A stretch of DNA of 64,000 bases from CBDDKU01 sp965230375 (GTDB taxonomy: Bacteria; Bacteroidota; Bacteroidia; Flavobacteriales_D; Cryomorphaceae). Positions 1-9,228 of the stretch are shown here, piece after piece. The notes below the pieces were generated by a model. The model saw nothing but the letters and a program-made list of their open reading frames with translations. It was not told the DNA's origin and did no database searches. Both the position numbers and the translations under genes were made by a program. Each line of letters starts with the position of its first letter. Position 1 is the stretch's first letter. The stretch is from contig CBDDKU010000016.1 of assembly GCA_965230375.1 (NCBI GenBank), positions 62,001 through 126,000 of the forward strand, written 5' to 3'.

Positions 1-912
1 CTGGATGATAAAGTGGTGGTTTGCCGCGCTTCCCTTGTAAGAGCCATAGTCATTTGCAGGGCTCGCTTCAGGAAGTTCTGGCATCTCGTAATTCTCAACA
101 TGACAGTACTCCACTTCATTCATGTATTGACCACCGACTTTGATCGACCCTTTGCTCCCAATTATGGTCATGCTGCTCTCCAGGTTTTGGCCCCAAACAG
201 AAGTTGAATAATTCAAGGAACAAGTCCCGCCATTGATAAAATCAAAGCTCACAATACCACTATCTTCGAAGTCCGTAAGATCTTGGTGATTGAAGTCAGC
301 AAATCTACCAGCTATATTCTCGATGTCGCCAAAGAGCCAGTACATGATGTCGATGAAATGCGAAAACTGGGTAAACAAGGTACCACCGTCAATGTCAGCT
401 ACGCCTTTCCACCCACCTTTTTTATAGTACCGTGCATCTCTGTTCCAATAGCAGTTGATGTCAACCATATAAATATCACCCAATCGCTTGTTCTCAATCA
501 TATCCTTGAGCCAAACCGAAGGTGGTGAGTACCTGTTCTGCATCACACAAAAAACGTGACGACTCACTTGCAAAGCTTTGAAAATCACATTTTCACAACC
601 CGCCTTTGTAAGCGCCATGGGCTTTTCACATACCACGTGTTTTCGGTGGTTCAAGGCTGAAAGTGACTGATCGGCATGCATCCCATTTGGAGAGCACACA
701 TTGACAACTTCGATTTCAGGAACCTGCTCAAACATCTCGTCCATAGACTTGAAAAAAGGCACTCCAAAATCTTCTATTCCGAGTTCAGATTCATCTCTTA
801 CGTCGAGCATAGCCACCAATTCGGCTTCTGGGTTTCGTCGGATCATTTCGGCATGTCGCTTACCAATGTGACCACAGCCAACTACGGCAAACTTTATCTT
901 CGAATCGCTCAT
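1..912 (-). CDS. Gfo/Idh/MocA-family NAD(P)-dependent sugar oxidoreductase (C-terminus cut off)
   Basis: The first 304 residues read without a stop to the window edge, so the C-terminus is missing. A Rossmann fold opens the protein (VVGCGHIGKRH, about residues 8-18) and the family signature EKPMA follows near residue 95, typical of dehydrogenases that oxidise the C3 hydroxyl of nucleotide sugars. The ATG overlaps the stop of the upstream acetyltransferase by 4 bases (ATGA), so it is the last visible gene of the sugar-nucleotide operon. With a WbpD-like acetyltransferase and a DegT aminotransferase beside it, a WbpB/WlbA-type role (UDP-GlcNAcA 3-dehydrogenase) is inferred. The family assignment is firm; the substrate is not. 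Confidence 0.85.
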   Translation of the reverse strand, partial: MSDSKIKFAVVGCGHIGKRHAEMIRRNPEAELVAMLDVRDESELGIEDFGVPFFKSMDEMFEQVPEIEVVNVCSPNGMHADQSLSALNHRKHVVCEKPMALTKAGCENVIFKALQVSRHVFCVMQNRYSPPSVWLKDMIENKRLGDIYMVDINCYWNRDARYYKKGGWKGVADIDGGTLFTQFSHFIDIMYWLFGDIENIAGRFADFNHQDLTDFEDSGIVSFDFINGGTCSLNYSTSVWGQNLESSMTIIGSKGSIKVGGQYMNEVEYCHVENYEMPELPEASPANDYGSYKGSAANHHFIIQ

Positions 913-1478
913 TTCTTTCTCACTTGATTATTTTCCAAAACATACCAGTCCTTGCCTTCTGGACACTGTGCTTCGTTATTTTCATTGAATTCTAGACGGT
1001 GACCAAAAACGCTCATCCAGCCTATCTGCTTACCAGGGTTCCCAACAACTAAGGCAAATGGCTTCACTTCTTTGGTAATGACCGTTCCCGCACCGATAAA
1101 GGCATACTCACCAATGTCATTTCCACATACTATTGTGGCATTAGCTCCAATGCTTGCACCTTTTTTCACCGTGGTTTTGGAGTATTCTCCTCTACGGTTA
1201 ACGGCGCTTCTCGGATTGATTACATTCGTAAAAACCATTGAAGGACCAAGAAAGACATCGTCTTCGCATATGACTCCCGAGTAGATGCTCACATTGTTCT
1301 GGACCTTAACATTGGCCCCGAGAACTACGCCTGGAGAGATCACCACATTCTGTCCGATATTACAGCGCTCACCAAGGACACAATCGGGCATGATGTGCGA
1401 AAAGTGCCAAATCTTGGTACCATCTCCTATTTCACAACCATCATCTACAACGGCTGTCTCATGGGCAAAGTAGTCCAT
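909..1478 (-). CDS. WbpD/WlbB-like UDP-amino-sugar N-acetyltransferase
   Basis: A 189-residue left-handed beta-helix acyltransferase: hexapeptide repeats (I-G-x-x-x-x type) run from about residue 15 to 145, for example IGDGTKIW, LGERCNIGQNV and IGANATIVCG. The overall pattern, with the KIWHFSHI and NPRSAVNR segments, fits enzymes that acetylate the 3-amino group of UDP-2-acetamido-3-amino-2,3-dideoxy-glucuronate in O-antigen synthesis. Its start overlaps the stop of the upstream decarboxylase gene by one base (TAATG), and its own stop overlaps the next start, so translation is probably coupled. The acyltransferase fold is clear; the exact sugar is inferred from the neighbours. Confidence 0.85.
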   Translation of the reverse strand: MDYFAHETAVVDDGCEIGDGTKIWHFSHIMPDCVLGERCNIGQNVVISPGVVLGANVKVQNNVSIYSGVICEDDVFLGPSMVFTNVINPRSAVNRRGEYSKTTVKKGASIGANATIVCGNDIGEYAFIGAGTVITKEVKPFALVVGNPGKQIGWMSVFGHRLEFNENNEAQCPEGKDWYVLENNQVRKK

Positions 1479-2467
1479 TAACGTTTGATAAACTTATCGA
1501 ATTGCTTGTGATCTTTTCGGTACAAATCTTCTTCACTCAAAGTCTTGAAGTAATCAAGCGTGATCTTCAATCCTTCGCTTCTGTGAACTTGCGGCTCCCA
1601 TCCTAAAACTTCTTTTGCCTTGGCAATGTTGGGTCGGCGCTTTTTAGGATCATCGTGAGGTAGATCCTTGTAAACAATTTTTGTATTCGCCCCTGTGAGT
1701 TTAATGATCTCTTCAGCAAAATCCTTAATGGTAATTTCATCCGGATTCCCGACGTTTACCGGATCTACACAATCGCTCAAAAGCAATCGGTAAATTCCTT
1801 CTACCAGATCATCAACGTAACAGAACGAGCGCGTCTGCGATCCGTCACCAAAAACAGTAAAGTCTTCTCCGCGCAAAGCTTGACCAATAAATGCGGGCAA
1901 AACCCGACCATCATTGAGTCTCATCCTTGGCCCATAAGTATTGAAGATGCGCACAATTCTGGTTTCTAAACCGTGGAATCGGTGGTAGGCCATGGTGATT
2001 GCTTCTTGAAATCGTTTGGCTTCATCGTAAACTCCTCTGGGTCCGATTGGGTTTACATGCCCCCAGTAATCTTCACTCTGCGGATGCACTTCAGGATCTC
2101 CGTAAATCTCGCTTGTACTCGCCACCAGTATTCTCGCGCCTTTTGCTTTGGCAAGCCCGAGCAAATTGTGCGTTCCCAATGATCCGACCTTTAGCGTTTG
2201 GATCGGGATTTTCAAATAGTCAATTGGACTCGCTGGTGATGCAAAATGCAAGATATAATCGATGTGTCCGGGTACGTGAACGTAATTGCTTACATCGTGA
2301 TCATAGAAGGTGAAGTCTTCAAGTGGGAATAGGTGCTCGATATTCCGAAGGTCTCCAGTAATCAGATTATCCATCCCAATTACTTCGCAGCCTTCAGCTA
2401 TAAACCGGTCGCAAAGGTGTGATCCTAAAAATCCGGCTGCACCTGTTACCAATACGCGTTTCTTCAT
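1478..2467 (-). CDS. UDP-glucuronate decarboxylase-like NAD-dependent epimerase/dehydratase
   Basis: A 329-residue extended short-chain dehydrogenase. The NAD-binding GxxGxxG lies in TGAAGFLGSHLCD (residues 8-20), the catalytic triad is visible as STSE (118-120) and YDEAK (Tyr147, Lys151), and GPRM plus DGSQTRSFCYVDD are characteristic of UDP-xylose synthases (Uxs). It sits directly downstream of UDP-glucose dehydrogenase with a 1-base gap, which supports a UDP-glucose to UDP-glucuronate to UDP-xylose route. Related epimerases share these motifs, so activity on another UDP-uronate cannot be excluded. Confidence 0.85.
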   Translation of the reverse strand: MKKRVLVTGAAGFLGSHLCDRFIAEGCEVIGMDNLITGDLRNIEHLFPLEDFTFYDHDVSNYVHVPGHIDYILHFASPASPIDYLKIPIQTLKVGSLGTHNLLGLAKAKGARILVASTSEIYGDPEVHPQSEDYWGHVNPIGPRGVYDEAKRFQEAITMAYHRFHGLETRIVRIFNTYGPRMRLNDGRVLPAFIGQALRGEDFTVFGDGSQTRSFCYVDDLVEGIYRLLLSDCVDPVNVGNPDEITIKDFAEEIIKLTGANTKIVYKDLPHDDPKKRRPNIAKAKEVLGWEPQVHRSEGLKITLDYFKTLSEEDLYRKDHKQFDKFIKR

Positions 2468-2468
2468 C

Positions 2469-3782
2469 TTAGCTCTGAGTTACAGTATTTCTTCCAATAC
2501 TTTCGTAGTGGTATCCCAACTCCTTCATTTTCTCTCCTTCAAACAAGTTTCTTCCATCGAAAATGACTTTCTCCTTGAGAAGTCCTTCCATTTTAGAAAA
2601 ATCAGGGTTTCTGAAAACAGACCATTCTGTAGCAATCAATAGAGCATCCGCTGCATCAATAGCATCGTACATATTGTCTCTGAATTCGATTTTATCTCCA
2701 ACCAAGCGCTTCACGTTTTCCATTGCCTCAGGATCAAAAGCAACAACTTGAGCTCCTGCTTCTACCAAGGCATCAATCATATAAAGCGCTGGAGCTTCTC
2801 TGATATCATCTGTATCTGGCTTAAAAGCAAGTCCCCAAAGTCCAAAACGCTTGCCAGCTAAATCGCCGTAGTGCTTTTTGAGCTTTTCGATCAAAGTCAG
2901 CTTCTGCTTGTCGTTTACTTGGAGCACAGAGTCCAAAATCTGAAAGTCGTAGCCAAATTGACGACCACTTTTCGCGAGTGCCTGCACATCTTTAGGGAAA
3001 CAGCTTCCACCGTATCCGATTCCTGGAAACAAAAAGCGCTTACCGATTCGGGTATCTGTTCCGATCCCCGCTCGTACCATATCTACATCAGCACCTACTT
3101 TCTCACAGAAATTGGCAATTTCATTCATGAAAGTAATTTTGGTAGCAAGGAAAGAGTTGGCAGCATATTTAGTCAACTCCGCCGATTTCTCATCCATCAC
3201 GATGAGCGGATTGCCTTGACGTACAAAGGGCTTGTACAGATCTTGCATGATTTTCGCAGCTCGATCTGAGCTCGTTCCGATTACAACACGGTCAGGCTTC
3301 ATAAAGTCTTCCACCGCGAATCCTTCTCTCAAGAACTCCGGATTTGAAACCACGTCAAAATCTACCGTAGCATTCTCAGCAATTTTGGCTGTAACAAGAT
3401 CAGCTGTTCCAACCGGAACAGTACTCTTGTCGACAATGACTTTGTAGTCTTTAATGAGTTTTCCAAGGTCTTCAGCCACTCCCAAAACATATGACAAATC
3501 AGCTGATCCATCTTCGCCAGGAGGAGTTGGAAGTGCTAAGAAAATAATCTTAGCATCTTCAATAGCGCTGGCTAGGTCGGTTGTAAACGTTAGCCTTTTT
3601 TGTTTAATATTTCTTTCGAAGACCGTATCGAGGTACGGTTCATAAATGGGCACTTCCCCATTTTGCATACGTTTTACTTTTTCAGCGTCGATGTCCACAC
3701 AGATGACATCATTACCAGTATCAGCAAAACAAGTTCCGGTAACTAGGCCGACATAGCCTGTTCCGACAACAGCAATTTTCAT
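2469..3782 (-). CDS. ugd: UDP-glucose 6-dehydrogenase
   Basis: A 437-residue protein of the UDP-glucose/GDP-mannose dehydrogenase family, which oxidises the C6 hydroxyl twice to give the UDP-uronate. Visible landmarks are the N-terminal dinucleotide site VVGTGYVGLVTG (5-16), the substrate loop SNPEFLREG (146-154) and the catalytic cysteine in GYGGSCFPKD (Cys261). Length and motif spacing are normal. It lies between the aminotransferase and the Uxs-like gene. No separate WbpA-type UDP-GlcNAc 6-dehydrogenase is visible in the window, so either this enzyme supplies both branches or WbpA is encoded elsewhere. Confidence 0.93.
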   Translation of the reverse strand: MKIAVVGTGYVGLVTGTCFADTGNDVICVDIDAEKVKRMQNGEVPIYEPYLDTVFERNIKQKRLTFTTDLASAIEDAKIIFLALPTPPGEDGSADLSYVLGVAEDLGKLIKDYKVIVDKSTVPVGTADLVTAKIAENATVDFDVVSNPEFLREGFAVEDFMKPDRVVIGTSSDRAAKIMQDLYKPFVRQGNPLIVMDEKSAELTKYAANSFLATKITFMNEIANFCEKVGADVDMVRAGIGTDTRIGKRFLFPGIGYGGSCFPKDVQALAKSGRQFGYDFQILDSVLQVNDKQKLTLIEKLKKHYGDLAGKRFGLWGLAFKPDTDDIREAPALYMIDALVEAGAQVVAFDPEAMENVKRLVGDKIEFRDNMYDAIDAADALLIATEWSVFRNPDFSKMEGLLKEKVIFDGRNLFEGEKMKELGYHYESIGRNTVTQS

Positions 3783-3787
3783 GAGCG

Positions 3788-4918
3788 TTATTGGTTAAAA
3801 AAAGATTTGACGGTTTCGGTTATATATGTGAGCTGCTCATTGTCCAGCTCGGTTTGCATAGGTAGTGAAATTACACGACTACAGAGATCTTCAGTAACTG
3901 GAAAGTCTCCTTCTTTGTATCGCTCATCGACGTATGCCTTTTGCAAATGCAATGGCACTGGGTAATAAATCATAGCTGGAACATCGCGGTCCATCAGGTA
4001 GGTGCGAAGTTCGTCTCGATCTACCCCATTTAATTTCATAGTGTACTGATGAAAGACATGGGTACTCTGATCGAAGTAAGTTGGAGTTTCGATTTGATCG
4101 ATATCCTTAAATGCTTCATTGTAGAACTCAGCAGTCTTATTTCGAGCGGCTGCATATTCATCCAATCTACGGAGCTTGATTCGCAAAACAGCTGCCTGAA
4201 TGGAATCTAATCGAGAATTAACACCGATAAAATCGTGGTAATACTGACGAGTCTGACCGTGGTTGGCAACCTGACGAATAACTTGCGCCAACTCTTCATT
4301 GTTTGTGAAAATGGCTCCACCATCTCCATAACACCCCAGGTTTTTACTCGGGAAAAATGATGTAGCTCCTATATCTCCGATTGTTCCAGCTTTGGCCACT
4401 CTCCCGTCTGAAAAAGTGTAATCAGCTCCAATGGCCTGGGCATTATCTTCAATTACATAAAGATTGTGCTCCTTGGCAATAGCCATGATTTCTTCCATTG
4501 GGGCACACTGCCCAAAAAGGTGCACCGGTACGATAGCTTTCGTCTTTGGTGTAATTGCGGCTTTGATTGCCTCTACATCAATATTGAATGTATTTGGATC
4601 CACATCCACTAAAACAGGCGTCAACTGAAGTAAACCGATTACTTCAGCCGTGGCAACATATGTAAAGTTTGCCGTGATTACTTCATCACCGGGCTTTAGG
4701 CCCAGTGCCATCATTGCAATTTGCAGCGCGTCAGTTCCATTAGCACAGGGAATGACATGGTCTACATTTAAATATGATTCTAACTCCGATTGGAATGACT
4801 TAACTTCTGGTCCGTTGATGTATGCCGAAGAGCGAATAACGTTTAATACAGCTGTATCTATTTCTTCTTGCATCTTCTCGTACTGCGATACGAGGTCAAC
4901 CATTTGAATTTTCTTCAT
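3788..4918 (-). CDS. DegT/DnrJ/EryC1/StrS aminotransferase (sugar-nucleotide aminotransferase)
   Basis: A 376-residue PLP-dependent aminotransferase, fold type I. The Schiff-base lysine is Lys192 in SFFPSKNLGCYGDGGA; GTDAL (61-65) and the EDNAQAIGA segment (157-165) bind the cofactor. Such enzymes transfer an amino group from glutamate to a keto-sugar nucleotide. It is the promoter-proximal gene of the minus-strand operon, followed after 5 bases by ugd. With the Gfo/Idh oxidoreductase and WbpD-like acetyltransferase it would complete the 3-amino step of a UDP-GlcNAc(3NAc)A-type pathway; this is inferred from context. Confidence 0.9.
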   Translation of the reverse strand: MKKIQMVDLVSQYEKMQEEIDTAVLNVIRSSAYINGPEVKSFQSELESYLNVDHVIPCANGTDALQIAMMALGLKPGDEVITANFTYVATAEVIGLLQLTPVLVDVDPNTFNIDVEAIKAAITPKTKAIVPVHLFGQCAPMEEIMAIAKEHNLYVIEDNAQAIGADYTFSDGRVAKAGTIGDIGATSFFPSKNLGCYGDGGAIFTNNEELAQVIRQVANHGQTRQYYHDFIGVNSRLDSIQAAVLRIKLRRLDEYAAARNKTAEFYNEAFKDIDQIETPTYFDQSTHVFHQYTMKLNGVDRDELRTYLMDRDVPAMIYYPVPLHLQKAYVDERYKEGDFPVTEDLCSRVISLPMQTELDNEQLTYITETVKSFFNQ

Positions 4919-4943
4919 GAAAAAAGGCGTAAATTAGCGATTG

Positions 4944-4971
4944 CGAATATACGTATTTATACATACTCCAA
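4944..4971 (-). promoter_or_regulatory. Predicted Bacteroidota sigma-70-type promoter of the sugar-nucleotide operon
   Basis: On the minus strand a TTG (4971-4969) is followed after 17 bases by TATATTCG (4951-4944), one base off the TAnnTTTG -7 consensus. It ends about 25 bases before the aminotransferase start codon. Confidence 0.5.
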
Positions 4972-4990
4972 CCCTTTTGAACCCTTTGAT

Positions 4991-5769
4991 ATGGGCCTAA
5001 AATTTCTGGTCAAAACCTTCTTTTTCCTTTTCGTATTCACTGTCTTAAGTCATTCGTCTTCCAATGCCCAAGGAGATGTAGGAACTGATACAATTCCAAT
5101 GATTCTTTTTCAGTTTCAAGGAGGTCTTCAGCAGCCCTTTGGAGATATGAGCGACTACTTTGGTAACAATGCAATCGTAGGTTTCTCCTTTGCAGGTAAG
5201 ACCAAGAAGAATTGGCTTTGGGGCGGAGACTTCACCTTTATGTTTGGAGATCAAGTAAAAAACAAGAGTCAGATCATTCAAGAATTGCGAAACTCGCAAG
5301 GAAATGTGGTAGGAATTACTGGGGAGCCTGTCAACTTCCTACTTCTGCAACGGGGCTATACAGGTGGAATTTACACGGGAAAAAATCTTCCCTTGGTTTG
5401 GACCAAACCCAAATTCCGGAATTGTCTTTAAGTTGGGTGTTACTTATTTCGAACACCGCATTTGGATTGAAGCTCGACAAGATGACATTCCCCCTATTGA
5501 AGGCGACTACCGAAAGGCTTACGACCGGAAAAAAGCGGGCTTTGGGTTGTATGAGTTTATCGGCTATCAACATTTCAGCCAACAACCGCTACGCGAACTT
5601 TTTTGTAGGATTCGATTTCTATCAAGCGTTTACCGTTGATTACAGAACGTACAATATTGATGACATGTCATACACTGACGGCGAATATTTTGACGGAATT
5701 GTAGGCTTCAGACTTGGGTGGGTGATTCCTATCTACAAACAGGCAGCCAATAAATTTTACCTCGATTAA
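4991..5769 (+). CDS. Exported outer-membrane beta-barrel-like protein, interrupted by two frameshifts
   Basis: It begins with a signal peptide (MGLKFLVKTFFFLFVFTVLS, then ...SNAQ). Three reading frames join into one 258-residue protein if one A is removed from the A-run at 5380-5385 and one T from the run at 5573-5575; 779 minus 2 is an exact multiple of three. The restored protein has alternating aromatic/hydrophobic strands (e.g. FVGFDFYQAFTVDYRTYN) and glycine-rich turns, as in small Bacteroidota outer-membrane barrels. Its stop overlaps the start of the KDO transferase (TAATG), so it probably shares that operon. Specific function unknown; the breaks look like sequence errors. Confidence 0.65.
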
Positions 5770-6990
5770 TGCGATTCCTTTTACACCCTGAGCATTATTT
5801 TATATGGCTTGGGAATTCGAATAGCGTCCTTATTCAACGAAAAGGCTAAGCATTGGATTGATGGGCGAAAAGGTGGTGTCAAAAATCAAAAAACGCTTCA
5901 AGCACCCATTTGGTTTCACTGCGCATCTCTTGGAGGAGTTTGAGCAAGGTAGACCACTGATTGAGGCAATTAAAAACAAGAATCCAAACCAAACCATCCT
6001 GCTTTCTTTTTTTTAGCCCATCTGGATATAACATTCGAAAGAACTACTTCTCAGGCTGATGCGGTAGTGTACCTACCCTTGGATATTCCAAAGAATATGG
6101 CTCGATTCATAGAGCACTATCAACCTAAAGCAGCCTATTTTGTCAAATACGAAATTTGGCACCAATTGCTTTGAGCAGCTTCATAGACGAAGAATCCCTC
6201 TATACCTTGTCTCGGCCATTTTTCGCGAGAATCAGGATCTATTTCAAGCCATTTGGTAGCTGGTTTAGAAAGACACTCAGCAAAATCAAGCACATTTACA
6301 CTCAGGACGAAAACAGCTTAACCCTGTTGAACCAAATCGGAATTGAAAAGGCTACAATTGCCGGGGACACTCGCTACGACCGTGTGATGGCTCTTGCCGA
6401 AGGAGCAAAAAACGACGCTATTCTCACAAGTTTTTTGTCAGGATGGAAAAGTAATCGTAGGAGGAAGTACGTGGTCTGAGGACGAGCGTGCTTTGGAAAA
6501 AGTTTTGGACGAAACATCAGGCTGGAAGCTGCTTTTGGCTCCGCATGAAATAAATGAACAGAAAATTGCAAAGATGATCAATCGAAGATCGGATTGTATA
6601 AAATGGTCGGATTCACCTACAATCTTACCCGAGCACCGCATCATGATCATCGATACAATTGGTCTTTTGGGAGCCGCCTATCAACTGGGGCATGCAGCCT
6701 TCATAGGTGGCGGATTCGGCAAAGGAATACACAATACCCTGGAAGCCGCCGTTTATGGGATCCCCGTTTTCTTCGGGCCTAACTATGAGAAATTTAACGA
6801 AGCCAAGGAGCTCATCGCTAAGGGTGGTGGTATGGGATTCGAAAGCGAAGTAGATGCAACAACTACCCTTAAGCGAATATTAGGGGATCACCAAAAGCTC
6901 CGCGAAATGGGCCAAAGTGCCAGAGAAATGGTTTTAAAAAATGCTGGGGCCACCGCCACCATACTCAGCAATTCAGACCTTACATCTTAA
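5769..6990 (+). CDS. waaA: 3-deoxy-D-manno-octulosonic acid (KDO) transferase, interrupted by seven frameshifts
   Basis: Joining the frames gives a 404-residue protein of normal WaaA/KdtA length. It starts YTLSIILYGLGIR (membrane anchor), contains the signature WFHCASLGEFEQGRPLI, then FSPSGYNIRKNY, FVKYEIW, SAIFREN, and in the C-terminal GT-B half GDTRYDRV, VGGSTWSEDE and FIGGGFGKGIHN. The enzyme adds KDO to lipid A at the inner membrane. Seven one-base insertions (near 5780, 5936, 6007-6014, 6049, 6171, 6243 and 6431-6436) each sit in or beside a short homopolymer or repeat; removing all seven restores one frame exactly. The gene is normally essential, so sequence error is more likely than decay. 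Confidence 0.85.
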
Positions 6991-6999
6991 ACTCGCGCT

Positions 7000-8307
7000 A
7001 TGAAAAAAGGACTAATAATCTTCCTATTTATTCTCGGGATCGCCCTAGGGTACTTTTTCACATCACTTTACCCGAAGTTGGAAATCATTTCAGGGTACAA
7101 TGCAAAAAATTTGTGCTCTTGCATGTTTGTGACCGGACTGGATCAAGAAACCGCTGAACGTGTAGATTTAGGTTTTGGTCCATTGTGGTTGGCTTCGAAT
7201 ACCGTCGACCTTAAGAATAAAACGGTTTTCTCAAATGTGTTGGGTATGCACTCCAAAATGGCTGTGTATCGAGAAGGCATGGGCTGCACCATTCAAGGAG
7301 AAGAAGCCTTGGCTGAATGGCCCGGCAAACCAGTTGAATACAATAGAGAAATCTGGCCGGAAGAAGCCTTCCCCAACCCAGACCTGCAAAAAGTTTTGGC
7401 AGAAGCTTTTGATAAGGGAGGAGAAAGCCTGCTCAACACACGAGCTGTGATCGTTGTAAAAGATGGGGAACTTATTGGTGAAGCCTACGGACCTGGACTG
7501 GATAAGAACTCACCGCTTTTGGGCTGGAGCATGGCAAAAAGCGTCACATCCTGTTTGTCTGGAATATTGGCAAAAGATGGCTTCTGGTCGATTGGAAGAC
7601 CAGATGAACATCCCGGAATGGCAAGAAGATGATCGGAGCAAGATCACCTTAGGAAATTTACTTCAAATGTCTTCTGGACTCGAGTGGGAAGAAGAATATG
7701 GAAAGGTCAGCACCGCCACAACCATGTTGTACGGAACCGACGGAATGGGTGAATACGCTGCCCAACAGCCCTTGGCCTATAAAAACCCAATACCCAATGG
7801 CTCTATTCTTCTGGTACATCAAACATCATCGCAAAAGAACTCAGCACAGCATTTGAGAGCCACGATGCGTATATCAGATTTCCATACGAACGCTTGTTTG
7901 GCCCCATTGGTGCGGAATCTTTTCTTATTGAAACCGACGGTGATGGCTATTTTGTTGGATCTTCATATGCCTATGCCACAGGTAGAGACTGGGCAAAATT
8001 GGGGATGTTGTACCTGAATAAAGGGAATTGGTTTGGGGAACAAATTATCGATTCAACCTGGGTCTCGTACACCCACTCTCCTGCCCCTGCCAGTGCAAAG
8101 AAATACGGAGCGCAGTTCTGGCTAAATGCAGCGAACCGATTTCCGGATTATGGCTCCAATGCCTATTGGATGGATGGATTTCAAGGACAACAAGTAGCCA
8201 TTCACCCAGACCAAAACATGGTTATCGTTCGCCTTGGCGTCATGTATGACGAGTCCAACTTCGACTTCTCAGCCTGGACAGCCAAAGTATTTCAAGCTAG
8301 TTTATAA
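7000..8307 (+). CDS. Serine hydrolase, beta-lactamase/class C-like (PF00144 type), interrupted by two frameshifts
   Basis: An N-terminal hydrophobic segment (GLIIFLFILGIALGYFF) anchors or exports the protein. The catalytic SxxK is in GWSMAKSVTS (about residue 173) and the Y-x-S/N element in LYSSGTSN; CSCMFVTG and the C-terminal YWMDGFQGQQ are typical of the NylB/class C-related hydrolases common in this phylum. The frame changes at 7594-7595 (extra G) and at the A-run 7781-7785 (one A missing or two extra); repaired, it codes for 435 residues. It follows waaA after 9 bases. Substrate unknown. Confidence 0.75.
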
Positions 8308-8350
8308 CCACTTATAAGCTCGACAATGAACTACCACTCATCAAAAATAT

Positions 8351-8381
8351 TTGGTTTATACTATAAACTAGTTTACATTTG
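8351..8381 (+). promoter_or_regulatory. Promoter with overlapping palindromes, candidate operator
   Basis: TTG at 8351-8353 and TACATTTG at 8374-8381 are 20 bases apart, an exact match to the Bacteroidota promoter pattern. The spacer holds two overlapping perfect inverted repeats, GTTTATA-C-TATAAAC (8354-8368) and TAAACTAGTTTA (8364-8375). The second abuts the -7 element, where a repressor would block RNA polymerase. The small winged-helix protein encoded downstream is the obvious candidate ligand (inference). Confidence 0.6.
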
Positions 8382-8398
8382 TATCAAATCAATTTATT

Positions 8399-8952
8399 AT
8401 GGAAACAACTAAGAGTCTTGAAATTATAGAAGCGATGATGAGCGAAAGTCGCAAATCGCTACACCGCAATTCATTTTACTTCCTTCTCTGGGGAATATTA
8501 TTGGTACCTGCGGGAATCGCAGGAATTTCTCTTTCGCGATATGAGTTTTGCATGGTTTGTATGGCCTGTGGTAGGAATAGTTGGAGGGATTACATCATGA
8601 TTTACGGGAATAGAGAGTCAAAGCGAACGGGAGTTCACACTTCCACAGACCGCATTACCTATTACACATGGGGAGCATTTCTTTTTGGCCTAGCCTTTTC
8701 AATAGTCTATGCCGTAAGCAATAACATGATGCCTCACGCATTAATACTCGCTTTTACAGCAGTGGCCACTTTCATCAGTGGAGGTATCTCAAAATTCAAC
8801 CATTTATCTGGGGTGGAATTCTTATTGGGATCGGTGCAATCATATGTGGCTTTGTCTTAACTGGAACCTATCATCCTCTAGTCTTCTCAGCAGCTATCTT
8901 CTTGGGCTATGTCATACCTGGCCTACAACTCAGAAGGAAAGAACATGAATAA
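8399..8952 (+). CDS. Multi-pass membrane protein of unknown function, interrupted by three frameshifts
   Basis: The restored protein (184 residues) starts METTKSLEIIEAMM, a short cytoplasmic helix, followed by about five hydrophobic segments (FYFLLWGILLVPAG; WFVWPVVGIVGGI; GAFLFGLAFSIVYAV; ALILAFTAVATFISG; GILIGIGAIICGFVL) and ends ...QLRRKEHE. Frame changes occur near 8522 (extra G), 8597 (missing base) and 8798 (missing A); applying them gives exactly 185 codons. Its stop lies inside the start of the winged-helix regulator gene (8-base overlap), so the two are co-translated, a common pairing in Bacteroidota. The promoter in front carries palindromes. Biochemical role unknown. Confidence 0.6.
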
Positions 8953-9226
8953 ACTTGACTCCATATTACATCAAGAGTTAAGACTTTCGATCATGAGCTT
9001 TTTAGCCAATGTGGAGTGGGCCAACTTCAAAAAGCTGATTGAGGTGACGCAGGCATCAAAAGGAAATCTGAGTGTTCAGATCACTAAGCTTCAAGATGCC
9101 GGATATATCAAAGTGCGGAAATCATTTCAAAACAATTATCCGCTCACAGAGTGTCGTATTACTCCCAAGGGAAGAGAAGCGCTTGAAAAATACGTGTCGG
9201 ACATTAAGAAACTACTAAACATATAA
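8945..9226 (+). CDS. Small winged-helix transcriptional regulator (HTH_34/MarR-like)
   Basis: A 93-residue protein made almost entirely of one winged helix: LRLSIMSFLANVEWANFK (helices 1-2), VTQASKGNLSVQITKL (recognition helix) and GYIKVRKSF...CRITPKGREALEKY (wing plus final helix). This matches the stand-alone PF13601-type regulators. The ATG at 8945 was chosen because the upstream part of the frame belongs to the overlapping membrane-protein gene. It is intact in a stretch where neighbouring genes are frameshifted. Probably autoregulates through the palindromes at 8354-8375 (inference). Confidence 0.85.
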   Translation: MNKLDSILHQELRLSIMSFLANVEWANFKKLIEVTQASKGNLSVQITKLQDAGYIKVRKSFQNNYPLTECRITPKGREALEKYVSDIKKLLNI

Positions 9227-9228
9227 AC

